From Luteolibacter rhizosphaerae (GTDB taxonomy: Bacteria > Verrucomicrobiota > Verrucomicrobiia > Verrucomicrobiales > Akkermansiaceae): a stretch of DNA of 64,000 nucleotides. Of this stretch, positions 6,500 through 15,634 are shown piece by piece. The notes below the pieces were generated by a model. The model made no database searches, had not been told where the DNA came from, and saw only the letters and a program-made list of their open reading frames with translations. Within the stretch, counting starts at the first letter, position 1; each line of letters opens with the position of its first letter. The stretch lies in contig NZ_JAPDDR010000010.1 in assembly GCF_025950095.1 (NCBI RefSeq), positions 186,001-250,000 on the forward strand, read 5' to 3'. A program made the translations under genes and the position numbers.

Positions 6500-9400
6500 T
6501 CACCAAGTCGGCAGGAAGGTCCCGGCAGAGGCTTCGAAGCGGACCTTGCCAGCAGCTAGCGGGGCGCGCAGGACGATCCGATGGGCGCCAGCAGCCAGGG
6601 AAACCTTGCCTCCCTCCACCGGCTTGCCATCGACCCAGAAGCCGGTCGGCTTCGCATCGGCAGGGAAGCTGAAGCTGACTTCCGCAGGCGCGGAGAGTTC
6701 CAGCTTCGTGGCGGCCAGCACTTCATTCGCCGCGCCGGTCATGGCGCTCACATCGGAGGCGAGCAGCGTGCCATTCACAGTGCCGGTGATGCTCACCCAT
6801 GGCTGTGCCGCGTCACCCGCCATGACGGCTTGCGAAGGCTCGCCATTCACGGGCATCACCGCCCACACGCGCGGGGCACGGCTCTTGGTCGCATCGTAGG
6901 GCCCCGGCTTGCCGAGCTGGGAGATGAACTTGAAGAGGTCCGCCTGCTCCTGCTCGCCGAGCGAGTTGATCAGGCCCGCAGGCATCAGGCTGCCTGTGTC
7001 GGTCTTCTTGAGAATCGCGTCTTCGCTCAGGGTCGTCTCGGTGCCCGCGGCATCGCTCACCACCAGGCTGCCGCCGCCGCTGCGCAGCAGGCGACCGATG
7101 ATGGTGCGTCCGTCCTTGGTTTCGAAGATAACGGAGTGATAGCCCTCCTTCACCTTCGCGCCGGGCAGCAGCACGGACTCCACCAGATAGTCGATGGGTG
7201 CGCTCGCACCGATCGAGGTCATGTCCGGGCCGACCTTCCCCCCTGCCCCGCCGATGGCGTGGCACGCGGCACAGGCCAGCGCGGGTTGGCGATAGATCAT
7301 CTCGCCGCGCGCGGCATCGCCCTTCTCCGCGGCCAGCTTCGCGATGCGCTGGACGCTATCGGCAGACGGTCCGCTCATCGCGGCGGCACCGGCTTGCTCG
7401 CGCAGGGCCTTCACCAGCGGTGCATGCTCATCGATGTCCGGCACGGCGGGCAGGTTCAGCGCGGCCACCTCCGCGGCGAGAGGTTGGGATGCGAAGGACT
7501 TAGCCAGCTCGCCGGATAGCCCGCTGATGGAAAGCGCCTGCTGCCAGAAGGCACGGGCGACGGCGTTATCCGAAAGACCCGGAATCACCTCGCGGATCGC
7601 CGCGATGGCATCGCCGCGATGCGAACGCGCCAAAGCAAGCGCAGCGCTGCCCTTGATATCCACCGAAGCATCTGACTTCACCACCCCCAACAAGACATCG
7701 CGGGCCGACCCGGAGCTATCGTATGAGAGGCCCTCCAATGCAGCGATACGCAGTCTTGCCGGAGCACTACTACCGCTTGCCACCGCGACCAGATCGGCCT
7801 GCAGGGCCTGATTCTTCGCAGCGCCCGCCAAGCGCAATGCGGCTGAAGCCAATTCCGGGTCGGAATGATTGAAAAGCTTGCGCAGGGCGTCGGCGGCAGC
7901 CGGCAGCGCTCCGACATCCGGGAAGTCACGCACCATCGCGCTCAAGATCTTTGCTGTCACCGCAGGCTCGAATCCCCCTTGGAGTGCCTGGGAATAGACC
8001 GGTGTCGTCAGGTGCGGATCCTTGGTTTTCAGCGCAAGTCCGATCCACGGTCCGGAGCCATCGCGAGGGAGAGTCTGCGGCATCAGCTTGCGTACTCCTT
8101 CGATACCTGCGCCCTTGGGCAGATTCGCCAGCACGAAGGCTAGAGCGTTGTCGCGACCTTCGAGAGGTAGCTTGCTGCCAAGCAACGCGTTGATCCATGC
8201 GTTCCCTTCACTGCGCACGTTCAGCCAGAGAGCATAGTCGAGAAAGCGGTCGGTCGGTTGATCCAAGGCCTTGAGGGCAGCATCCATTGCGCGGACATCC
8301 TCAATCTTGGAGAGGACACGGACCGCCTCAAGACGCACCCGGGGATGAGCATCTTGCGCTGCTGCCGTCAGCAAGGCACCTGCCTTGGCCTTGCCCATCT
8401 CATCAAGCCAAGAGCCTGCCACGCGCACTGCCGCAGCGCGGACCTTGGGGTCGTCATCCTGCATCGTCCGACCTAACAAATCGAAGTCCGAACGATCCAT
8501 GCCTTGGGTCAACCAGAGCGCCGCGAGCTTGGCGCGGCTGTCCTTTGCGGATGCGGCCCATGCTTCGGCGGTCTTCACGAATGCCGCATCTTTCGAACGA
8601 CTTGTAAGAACCACCATCGCCTGCTCGCGCTCGTGGCGATGATCGCTGGTGAGAAGGCCTAACAGCTCGGCATCGGGAAGCTTGGCGAGATCACGCTTGG
8701 GCGTGAGGGTCGCACCCTTCTTCTGCACGCGCCAGATGCGGCCGTGCTCGCGGTCGCGGCGCGGGTCGCGGAAGTCCACCTCGCCGTGGTTGATGATCGG
8801 GTTCGACCAGTCGGCGATGTAGAGCGCGCCATCCGGGCCGATCTTCACGTCGATGGGGCGGAAGTTCACATCCGTAGAGCGCAGCAGGTCGCCCACCTCT
8901 TGCGCGGCGTAGCCAGAGCCGCTCTCCGTCACGCTGAAGCGGACCACGCGCTGCGCGCGGAAGTCGCAGGTGATCATGTTCCCCTGCCACTCCGCCGGGA
9001 AATTCGGGGACTCGATGATCTCCAGCCCGCAGAACTTCGGGTAGGAGCCGGGGCTGATGCTATCCAGCGTCTTCTCCGCTCCGGCATAGGTGAAGTACAT
9101 CGCGCCGGGCACGGCCCAGTTGATGCCGCCGCCGCCCGCGCCATCCGTCACGAAGGACTGGCCATACTTGTCGAACTGGTGGCCCCAGGCATTGCACCAG
9201 CCATAGAAGACGGTCTCGATCTTGTCCGCGCGCGGGTCGAACTTCATGATGCCGCCGCTCTTCAGGCGCATCAGTCCGTTCGGCGTTTCGGTATCGGTGC
9301 GGGTGTAAATGCTCTGGTTCATCCACAGCTTGCCATCCGGCCCGCGGCGCAGGGTGTGGAGATTGTGGTGGGTGTCTTCCGTGCCGAAGCCGCTGAGCAC

Positions 9401-10720
9401 CCGCGTGCGGGTGTCCGCCTTGCCATCGCCATTGGTGTCCTTGAAGTGCAGCAGGTCGGTGCTCTGGCCCACGTAGCAGCCGCCATCACCCGGCAGGATC
9501 GCGGTGGGCATCAGCATGCCTTCCGCGAAGACCGTGGAGGTCTCCGCCTTACCGTCGCCGTTCTTGTCCTCAAGGATCAGCACCTTGTCGTCCGCCGTCT
9601 GACCGACCTCCACCTGCGGGTAGGTCTCCGAGCTGGCGACCCAAAGGCGGCCGTGCTCGTCGAAGTTCATCTGGGTCGGCTTGTGCATCAGCGGATTCTC
9701 CGCCCACAGCGTGACCTCGTAGTCATCCGCCACGGTGAACTTGGGATGCGGCTGCTTGGTATTCGCGGCCACCGCGGATTCCGTGCGGCGCTGCGGATCC
9801 GGCAGCGACTTGGTCAGCCCGCGCATCTGGGCGATGCGCTTCTCTTCCTCTTCCACCAGCTTGTCGAAGGCATCGATCTCGCCTGCGTTGCGGCCCTGCT
9901 CCGCCTTCCGGAAGCCGAAGATGTAGGCCATGTTCGCAGGGCGGGAGCGGTGGAAGAACCACTCGTTCTTGCGCAGGATCGCACGGCGCAGCGCGGCGGC
10001 ATTGTCGCCCTTGTCCCATTTGCCCGCGGGCCAGCCGAGCTGCTGCTCGATCTCGCGCGCAGCGGCTTGGTAACCGGCGCTGGTGAGGTGGATTCCATTG
10101 TCGGAAAGCCCCTTCTTCGCGGCCAGCCCGTCGAGCGAGACGAAGGGCAAGCGGCGCTGATCGGCGATCTCCTTCATCACCGCATTGATCGCGGCGAGGG
10201 ATTCACGGTGCTGGCGGACCTCCGGCGTGGCATCGGTCTCGCCCTCACGCAGGAAGCGCGGCGGCGCACCGGAGACCCACACGCGCAGGCCCGGCAGGGT
10301 GGCGGCGTGATCCAGTAGGCGGGTGAAGTCGCGGCGGAATTCCTCCGGCGTCTGACCACCGGCTAGCGAGGAGGCCATCCCGTAGCCAGTGATCAGCAGC
10401 GTGGGCTTGTAGGTGGTGAGCTGGTTCTGGAGCTGACGCCAGCCCTCGCCCGCAGGCTCATGCCCGGCCTGCAGCAGGCTCAGCCCGCAGCGCGAATCGC
10501 CCGCCGGGGTATCCGCGCTCCAGCCGAGATTCCGGAAAGTCACCGCACGGTCCGGGAAGCGGGTGGTTGCTGCCATTTCGATCCAGCCCTCGTATTGCTC
10601 GCGCTCGGCGAAGGCATCGCCCAAGAAGGCCACGCGATCGCCATCGCGGAGTTCGAAGGCGGCTTCCGCATGGAGTGCGGACAAGGGCAGGAGGCCGAGG
10701 AGCAAGACGGAACGGTGCAT
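6500..10720 (-). CDS. PVC-type heme-binding membrane dehydrogenase fusion (SGNH-like, beta-propeller, HEAT, cytochrome c)
   Basis: A 1406-residue exported protein with a signal peptide at 1-19 (start ATG at 10720). In order it has an SGNH-like domain at about 22-235; a PVC-type beta-propeller/dehydrogenase domain at about 325-665 (DDYEVTLWAENPLMHKPTQM, KNGDGKAE, DTNGDGKADTRT); HEAT-like repeats at about 670-1100; a cytochrome c domain with CAACH near 1150 and a likely axial Met in SLMPAGL near 1244; and a C-terminal beta domain. The SGNH nucleophile block reads FLGDAFAERE, so the catalytic Ser is Ala and that domain is probably not an active esterase. Such fusions are typical of planctomycetes and verrucomicrobia and are generally linked to periplasmic oxidation of sugars or polysaccharide breakdown products. 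The exact substrate is unknown. Confidence 0.92.
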   Translation of the reverse strand: MHRSVLLLGLLPLSALHAEAAFELRDGDRVAFLGDAFAEREQYEGWIEMAATTRFPDRAVTFRNLGWSADTPAGDSRCGLSLLQAGHEPAGEGWRQLQNQLTTYKPTLLITGYGMASSLAGGQTPEEFRRDFTRLLDHAATLPGLRVWVSGAPPRFLREGETDATPEVRQHRESLAAINAVMKEIADQRRLPFVSLDGLAAKKGLSDNGIHLTSAGYQAAAREIEQQLGWPAGKWDKGDNAAALRRAILRKNEWFFHRSRPANMAYIFGFRKAEQGRNAGEIDAFDKLVEEEEKRIAQMRGLTKSLPDPQRRTESAVAANTKQPHPKFTVADDYEVTLWAENPLMHKPTQMNFDEHGRLWVASSETYPQVEVGQTADDKVLILEDKNGDGKAETSTVFAEGMLMPTAILPGDGGCYVGQSTDLLHFKDTNGDGKADTRTRVLSGFGTEDTHHNLHTLRRGPDGKLWMNQSIYTRTDTETPNGLMRLKSGGIMKFDPRADKIETVFYGWCNAWGHQFDKYGQSFVTDGAGGGGINWAVPGAMYFTYAGAEKTLDSISPGSYPKFCGLEIIESPNFPAEWQGNMITCDFRAQRVVRFSVTESGSGYAAQEVGDLLRSTDVNFRPIDVKIGPDGALYIADWSNPIINHGEVDFRDPRRDREHGRIWRVQKKGATLTPKRDLAKLPDAELLGLLTSDHRHEREQAMVVLTSRSKDAAFVKTAEAWAASAKDSRAKLAALWLTQGMDRSDFDLLGRTMQDDDPKVRAAAVRVAGSWLDEMGKAKAGALLTAAAQDAHPRVRLEAVRVLSKIEDVRAMDAALKALDQPTDRFLDYALWLNVRSEGNAWINALLGSKLPLEGRDNALAFVLANLPKGAGIEGVRKLMPQTLPRDGSGPWIGLALKTKDPHLTTPVYSQALQGGFEPAVTAKILSAMVRDFPDVGALPAAADALRKLFNHSDPELASAALRLAGAAKNQALQADLVAVASGSSAPARLRIAALEGLSYDSSGSARDVLLGVVKSDASVDIKGSAALALARSHRGDAIAAIREVIPGLSDNAVARAFWQQALSISGLSGELAKSFASQPLAAEVAALNLPAVPDIDEHAPLVKALREQAGAAAMSGPSADSVQRIAKLAAEKGDAARGEMIYRQPALACAACHAIGGAGGKVGPDMTSIGASAPIDYLVESVLLPGAKVKEGYHSVIFETKDGRTIIGRLLRSGGGSLVVSDAAGTETTLSEDAILKKTDTGSLMPAGLINSLGEQEQADLFKFISQLGKPGPYDATKSRAPRVWAVMPVNGEPSQAVMAGDAAQPWVSITGTVNGTLLASDVSAMTGAANEVLAATKLELSAPAEVSFSFPADAKPTGFWVDGKPVEGGKVSLAAGAHRIVLRAPLAAGKVRFEASAGTFLPTW

Positions 10721-10833
10721 GGGTTCGGTCTTGCTAGCACGAAGCGCAGATGCCGGGAACTATCAATAAAGGGAGTAATCGATCCTTGCCATCGGTGAAA
10801 GATTCCGCGCGGAGCCGCGTGAGACTAGCACTC

Positions 10834-11526
10834 ATGAAGCTCCTCTTGCTCGCCCTGCTCTGTGCTTCCCTCGCCCATGCCGCGCCCTGCCAGACCCGTG
10901 AGATCTGCGGCTGGCAGGTCCACCTGCGCGAGGATCTGATGGCCGCGAAAGGAGCGGAGACCGAGAAGGCGCTGGGCCTGCTGGAGCGCCAGCTCAAGGA
11001 AATCGAGAAGGTGGTGCCTGCCGGACCGCTGGCGGAACTGCGCAAGGTGCCGCTGTGGTTCACCTCCGGGTATGAGGGCATCCCGCCGCGGGCCGAGTAT
11101 CACCCCGGCGCGAAATGGCTGGCGGACAACGGCCGCGACCCGGCGATGGCGAAGGGCGTGGAGTTCACCAACGTGACCATCTTCGAGGCGGAGACCCGCC
11201 GCATGCCGAACTTCGCCCTGCACGAGCTGGCCCATGCCTACCATGACCGGGTGCTCGGCTTCGATGAGGCCCGCATCGCCGCCGCCTACGCCAAGGCCAA
11301 GGAATCCGGCAGCTATGCCAAGGTGGAGCGCCGCGATGCCGAGGGCCGCAGCAGCCACGCCCCGGCCTACGCGATGACCAATCCGCAGGAATACTTCGCC
11401 GAAACCACCGAGGCCTACTTCTCCCGGAACGACTTCTTCCCCTTCACCCGGGCGGAGCTGGAGAAGCACGATCCCGGGATGTTCAAGCTGCTGGGGCAGA
11501 TCTGGGCGACGCCGGCATCGCCCTAA
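10834..11526 (+). CDS. Secreted zincin-type metalloprotease-like protein
   Basis: A 230-residue protein starting at ATG 10834 with a signal peptide (MKLLLLALLCASLAHA). The zinc motif HELAHAYHD lies at about 129-137, and a likely third-ligand helix is PQEYFAETTEAYF about 50 residues later. This spacing resembles gluzincins such as the anthrax lethal factor-like clan. It is divergent from the giant cytochrome gene, with a 113-bp shared upstream region. The substrate is not evident; a small periplasmic or secreted peptidase is the safest description. Confidence 0.75.
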   Translation: MKLLLLALLCASLAHAAPCQTREICGWQVHLREDLMAAKGAETEKALGLLERQLKEIEKVVPAGPLAELRKVPLWFTSGYEGIPPRAEYHPGAKWLADNGRDPAMAKGVEFTNVTIFEAETRRMPNFALHELAHAYHDRVLGFDEARIAAAYAKAKESGSYAKVERRDAEGRSSHAPAYAMTNPQEYFAETTEAYFSRNDFFPFTRAELEKHDPGMFKLLGQIWATPASP

Positions 11527-11575
11527 GTCCCCCATCCTAGGGGATTTCCCGGGTCTAACGCTTCTCCATTTCCCC

Positions 11576-11604
11576 TTGCGGCGCGGGCCGGGGTTTCCTA
11601 GCTT
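11576..11604 (+). promoter_or_regulatory. Putative housekeeping promoter of the coiled-coil/TPR gene
   Basis: TTGCGG (11576-11581), a 17-base spacer and TAGCTT (11599-11604) resemble a sigma-70 promoter. A start site about 7 bases downstream would fall only a few bases before the ATG at 11614, implying a nearly leaderless mRNA. Confidence 0.5.
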
Positions 11605-11613
11605 GCGCCCCCT

Positions 11614-13830
11614 ATGACCCGGAGCCCGATCCGCTTCACCGGCCGCGCGTGCCTGCTTGCTTGTGCCTGTGGCGTGGTCTTCGGGCCCGCCGACGCGCTG
11701 GCGCAAGAGCGGGAGATCCCGCTCGCACCGCTCCGCAAGACGGATGCTCCGGCGAATTTCGATCCGGCGGATGTCTATTTCCAAGGCTGGCTGCTGTCCC
11801 GCGATGCCGAGAAGCTGCAGGCGGAGAAGAAGTATTCCGAAGCTCTGGAAAAGCTCCAGCGCTCGCGCGAACTCTTCGATAGCGTGGCCACCTACTTCCC
11901 CATGTGGAGACGCGAGATGGTCGGCGGCCGCCGCGCCCAGACCCAGGAGACGATCGACAAGGTCGCCCCGCTCGCGATCAAGGAGGAGGACGAGAAGCGC
12001 CGCGACATGGCCATGCTGGAAGGCGGCGTGATCACCGGTGAGCCGCCCAAGCCGCTCAATGGCGGGATGCCCGCCGCGCCGGTTCCCCCGGCCCAGAAGG
12101 TGGAGACTTTCGAGACCAGCCGCATCGCCGAACTGGAGAAGCACGTGCAGGAGCTGCAGAAGCAACTCGCCCAGAAGCCGGACCCGGCCAAGGACTCGTC
12201 CAGCCGCGATGCCGACCGCGCCCGCGACATGGGCAAGCAGCGCGATATCGCCCAATCGCAGCTCAAGCAGGCGAACGACGAACTGAACCGCCTGCGGGCG
12301 AAGTTCGCCACGGCGCCGATGCAGGAGGAGATGCAGGCGCTGCACAACAAGATCCAATCGCTGGAGCGCGACCGCGCCGCCACGGCCCAAGCCCTCGGCC
12401 GCAGCCAGGACGAAACCCGCACGGCGAAGGAACAGGTGGCCGCACTCCAGGCCGAACGCGCGCGCCTACTGCAGCAGACCGCCGACTTGCAGCGCAATCT
12501 CGAAGCCGAGCGCAAGGTCCAGAACGACGTGATCGCCGGCCAGCAGAAGCAGCTGCGTGAATTTCAGGAGCAGCTCCGCACCGCGAACGACAAGCTCGCC
12601 GGGGCCAACCAGAAGATCGCCTCGCTGGAAAACCAGCTCGGCAAGGTGCGAGAGGACTTCCAGGCACTCCGCGCCGAGCGCGACAACCTGATGCGTGAGC
12701 GCGATCAGATGTCCGCCCTGCTCAAGCTGAACGAGGGCAGCCAGATCCAGACGCTGATCGACCAGAACATGGCGCTCGGCAAGCAGCTCCGCGAAGCCGG
12801 GGAGAAGCTTGATCGGGTCAACCAGGACAACAACGCCAACCAGGACGCGCTGATCGAAGCCACCCGCGACCTCGCGATCGCTAAGCAGAACATCAACGAC
12901 CTGAAACGCGAGAAGATCTCCCAGGACAAGCGCATGCTCGACATGGAGGCCCGCCTCCGCGGCGAGGACCAGCAGCTTGCCGAAAGCGGTGGCGACCCCG
13001 CCGAGGTGGAGATGCTGCGCGGGATTATCCAGAAGCAGATCCGCATCCAGAAGGCGAACCGCGATCGCGCCGCCATGCTGATGGAAGTGGCCCGCGACAA
13101 GGCGCAGAAAGACGAGAAGCTGGATGAAGCCCTCAAGCAGCTCACCGAGGAGGAGCTAGTGCTCACGCCGGAAGAGATGAATCTGATCGGCGGCCGCAAG
13201 GTGGATGGTGAATTCATCTCGCCCGTGACCCGCCCGAAGAGCGAGGTGGATGCGAACGTCGCCCGCCTGGAGCAGCAGAACATGCCCTACACGGATGCCG
13301 CCCGCCGCGCTTTCATAAACCAGCGCTTCGAATCGAGCCGCGAGCTCTTCGAGATGGTGCTGGAGAGCAACCCGGGCGATACCGACACGCGCTGCAAGCT
13401 GGGTGTGGTGCAGCTCCGCCTGCAGGATCCGGCGCTGGCCGCCGATACCTTCCGCCGCGCGACCGAGCTCGATACTTCCAACCCCTACGCCCACCGCATG
13501 CTCGGCTACTCGCTGATGCAGACGGGCGATCTGGATGAAGCGCTCAAGGCCTATCAGGAAGGCGTGAAGCTCGCGCCGACCAACGCGGAAGGACGTTTGC
13601 TGCTCGGCAACCTGCTGATGAACGTGGGCAAGGACGCCGAGGCCGAGGAGGAACTGAAGTCAGCCGTCACCTACGACGATGCGATGTATTGGTCGCACCT
13701 GAACCTCGCCCACCTCTACGCGAAGCAGGGCAAGAAGAAGCAGGCGGCGGAGAGCTATCGCAATGCGATGGACCGCGGTGCCCCGCCGGATCTGGAGCTG
13801 GAGAAGTCGATCGGCCAAAACGGCCAGTGA
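11614..13830 (+). CDS. Exported coiled-coil and TPR protein
   Basis: A 738-residue protein with a signal peptide ending near ALAQE (about residue 31). A helical N-terminal segment (about 50-130) precedes a Pro-rich linker. A very long coiled coil rich in Gln, Glu, Lys and Arg spans about 165-500. The C-terminal part (about 555-730) contains TPR-like repeats such as NPGDTDTRCKLGVVQLRLQD and NPYAHRMLGYSLMQTGDLDE. It is probably a periplasmic scaffold. No enzymatic motif is visible. It stands alone between the zincin gene and nagB. Confidence 0.8.
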   Translation: MTRSPIRFTGRACLLACACGVVFGPADALAQEREIPLAPLRKTDAPANFDPADVYFQGWLLSRDAEKLQAEKKYSEALEKLQRSRELFDSVATYFPMWRREMVGGRRAQTQETIDKVAPLAIKEEDEKRRDMAMLEGGVITGEPPKPLNGGMPAAPVPPAQKVETFETSRIAELEKHVQELQKQLAQKPDPAKDSSSRDADRARDMGKQRDIAQSQLKQANDELNRLRAKFATAPMQEEMQALHNKIQSLERDRAATAQALGRSQDETRTAKEQVAALQAERARLLQQTADLQRNLEAERKVQNDVIAGQQKQLREFQEQLRTANDKLAGANQKIASLENQLGKVREDFQALRAERDNLMRERDQMSALLKLNEGSQIQTLIDQNMALGKQLREAGEKLDRVNQDNNANQDALIEATRDLAIAKQNINDLKREKISQDKRMLDMEARLRGEDQQLAESGGDPAEVEMLRGIIQKQIRIQKANRDRAAMLMEVARDKAQKDEKLDEALKQLTEEELVLTPEEMNLIGGRKVDGEFISPVTRPKSEVDANVARLEQQNMPYTDAARRAFINQRFESSRELFEMVLESNPGDTDTRCKLGVVQLRLQDPALAADTFRRATELDTSNPYAHRMLGYSLMQTGDLDEALKAYQEGVKLAPTNAEGRLLLGNLLMNVGKDAEAEEELKSAVTYDDAMYWSHLNLAHLYAKQGKKKQAAESYRNAMDRGAPPDLELEKSIGQNGQ

Positions 13831-13916
13831 CACGATACCTCTTTTTCGTTAGTTTCCTGCGCTTTCTGCGTTTTATCTTTTGACGGACGGGCGTGCATTT
13901 GCCCGACTGTCGCCAC

Positions 13917-14672
13917 ATGACTGACTCTCTCCCGGTCCGGGTTTTCGCCGATCGCACCGAGGCCAGCCGCACGCTGGCGCTTGAAGTGGCGGCGCTAGTA
14001 CGCGCCATCAACGACAGCGGCCGCAGCGCCGTGCTCGGCCTCGCAACCGGTCGCACTCCCCTGCCCTTCTACGCGGAACTCATCCGCCTGCATGAGCAGG
14101 GAGAGCTGTCCTTTGCCCAAGTCATCACCTTCAATCTCGACGAGTATCTCGGTCTGGCCGGCGAGCATCCGGAGAGCTATCGCGCCTTCATGAGCCGCGA
14201 GCTCTTCGATCACGTGGACATCCCGGCGGAGAACATCCACATCCCGGACGGCACGGTGTCCCCGGAGGATCTCTCAGCCCACTGCGCGGCCTACGAGGCG
14301 GCCATCCGGAACGCAGGCGGGATCGACTTCCAGTTGCTCGGCATCGGGCGCACGGGACACATCGGCTTCAACGAACCGGGATCGCCGCGGGACAGCCGCA
14401 CCCGCAAGGTGGAGCTCGACCCCATCACCCGTCAGGACGCGGCACCGGCCTTCGGTGGCTTGGACCAAGTGCCGGAGCACGCCATCTCGATGGGCTGCGG
14501 CACCATCCTCGAAGCGCGCAAGATCGCCCTGCTCGCCTGGGGCAAGGCCAAGGCCACCATCGTCCGCGAAGCTCTCACCGGCCCCGTGACGGACCAAGTC
14601 AGCGCCTCCTTCCTGCAGGAGCACGCCGACGCGACCTTCTACCTCGACGCGGAAGCGGGCTCGGAGCTGTAG
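13917..14672 (+). CDS. nagB: Glucosamine-6-phosphate deaminase
   Basis: Converts glucosamine 6-phosphate to fructose 6-phosphate and ammonia in amino-sugar use. The 251-residue protein starts at ATG 13917; an in-frame start 24 bases upstream is less likely because the family begins near VRVFADRTEAS. Recognisable family blocks are LATGRTPLPFY, TFNLDEYLGL, HPESYRAFM, LGIGRTGHIGFNEPGS and SMGCGTILEARK. The usual Asp in GxGxDGH is Thr here (GIGRTGH). It is convergent with the isomerase-like gene 12 bp away. No nagA is adjacent. Confidence 0.9.
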   Translation: MTDSLPVRVFADRTEASRTLALEVAALVRAINDSGRSAVLGLATGRTPLPFYAELIRLHEQGELSFAQVITFNLDEYLGLAGEHPESYRAFMSRELFDHVDIPAENIHIPDGTVSPEDLSAHCAAYEAAIRNAGGIDFQLLGIGRTGHIGFNEPGSPRDSRTRKVELDPITRQDAAPAFGGLDQVPEHAISMGCGTILEARKIALLAWGKAKATIVREALTGPVTDQVSASFLQEHADATFYLDAEAGSEL

Positions 14673-14683
14673 GCGGACCTCGC

Positions 14684-15565
14684 TTAGAGCTTCGCCAGAT
14701 AATCGATGCTCTGCTTGATGCTCGCGAGCGCATCCGGCGACTGATCCTGCTCGACGTGGCAGTGCTTCACCCCTGCCTTGGAAGCCGCCTCAATGATCGG
14801 CTCCATCGGGATCATGCCGTTGCCGAGTTCCTTGAAGGCATCCGCCGGCAGGTTGCCGAACTCCGGCACCTTCGTGTCCTTCTTGAGATCCTTCAGGTGC
14901 AGCTGCGAGACCCGACCGGAGAGCTTGGTGATGAGCTCGGCAGGATCCTTCGCGGCCACCTTTACCCAGAACACGTCGATTTCGAACTGCATGTCCGCGG
15001 AGAACTCCTCGATGAAGACATCGTAGCCGGTCTTGCCGCCTTCCTTCGGCTCGAACTCGAAGGCGTGATTGTGATAGGAGAGCTGGATGCCTTCCTTCTT
15101 CGCAATCGCCGCGGCCTTGTTCGCGTTCGCCGCGATCTTCTTGTAGTCGGCCAGCGTCTTGCGGACGTTATCCTGCAGGTAAGGGATTACCAGATTGCCA
15201 ATGCCGAGCTCCTTCGCACGGGCCACGATCTTCTTGAAGTCGCTCATCGCCTCGTCCTTCGGGTTGATCACGCTGTCCCACTCAAAGTGAGCGGAGTTGA
15301 TCGCCAGCCCCGCGGCCTTCGCGCCATCGATCAGCGGCTGGCAATTCGGGAAGCCGTAGAGCTCCACCTGCTTGTAGCCGGCTTCCGCCACTTTCTTCAG
15401 CGTGCCCGCGGCATCCTTGGAAAGCGCGTCCCGCAGCGTGTAGAGCTGGATCCCGATATTCGCCCGGTAGGCATTGTCCTTCGCCAGTGCAGCCAGCAGG
15501 CTGGAGGACGGAGCGAGGGCGAGCGAGCTGGCGGCGGACGAAAGCAGGAAAGACCGGCGATTCAT
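14684..15565 (-). CDS. Tat-exported sugar phosphate isomerase/epimerase-like TIM-barrel protein
   Basis: A 293-residue xylose-isomerase-like TIM-barrel protein. The start at 15565 gives MNRRSFLLSSAASSLALAP, a twin-arginine signal. After export the barrel begins with IGIQLYTLRDALSKDA and continues through ELYGFPNCQ, NSAHFEW, LSYHNHAFEFEP (likely metal ligands) and VKHCHVEQDQSP. Verrucomicrobia and planctomycetes carry many such predicted periplasmic sugar epimerases. The substrate cannot be assigned. Confidence 0.85.
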   Translation of the reverse strand: MNRRSFLLSSAASSLALAPSSSLLAALAKDNAYRANIGIQLYTLRDALSKDAAGTLKKVAEAGYKQVELYGFPNCQPLIDGAKAAGLAINSAHFEWDSVINPKDEAMSDFKKIVARAKELGIGNLVIPYLQDNVRKTLADYKKIAANANKAAAIAKKEGIQLSYHNHAFEFEPKEGGKTGYDVFIEEFSADMQFEIDVFWVKVAAKDPAELITKLSGRVSQLHLKDLKKDTKVPEFGNLPADAFKELGNGMIPMEPIIEAASKAGVKHCHVEQDQSPDALASIKQSIDYLAKL

Positions 15566-15634
15566 GCCAACATGCTCCACGCTGCCGCCTGCCAGCGCAA
15601 GCACGCCGCGTGACTTTGCGGAAAGCGGTGCCGG

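Noticed and set aside
5144..6672. Several open frames across the hairpin region, some with HPSI/DGWTD repeats
   Set aside because: The repetitiveness comes from reading through the hairpin arms, and frames disagree between copies; no start or codon-use support.
8744..10318. A plus-strand open frame of 524 codons
   Set aside because: Antisense shadow of the PVC-type cytochrome gene.
11527..11560. CCTAGG near 11538 as another copy of the hairpin family
   Set aside because: There are no GTCC/CATCC arms around it; the short CCCC/GGGG pairing alone is not distinctive.
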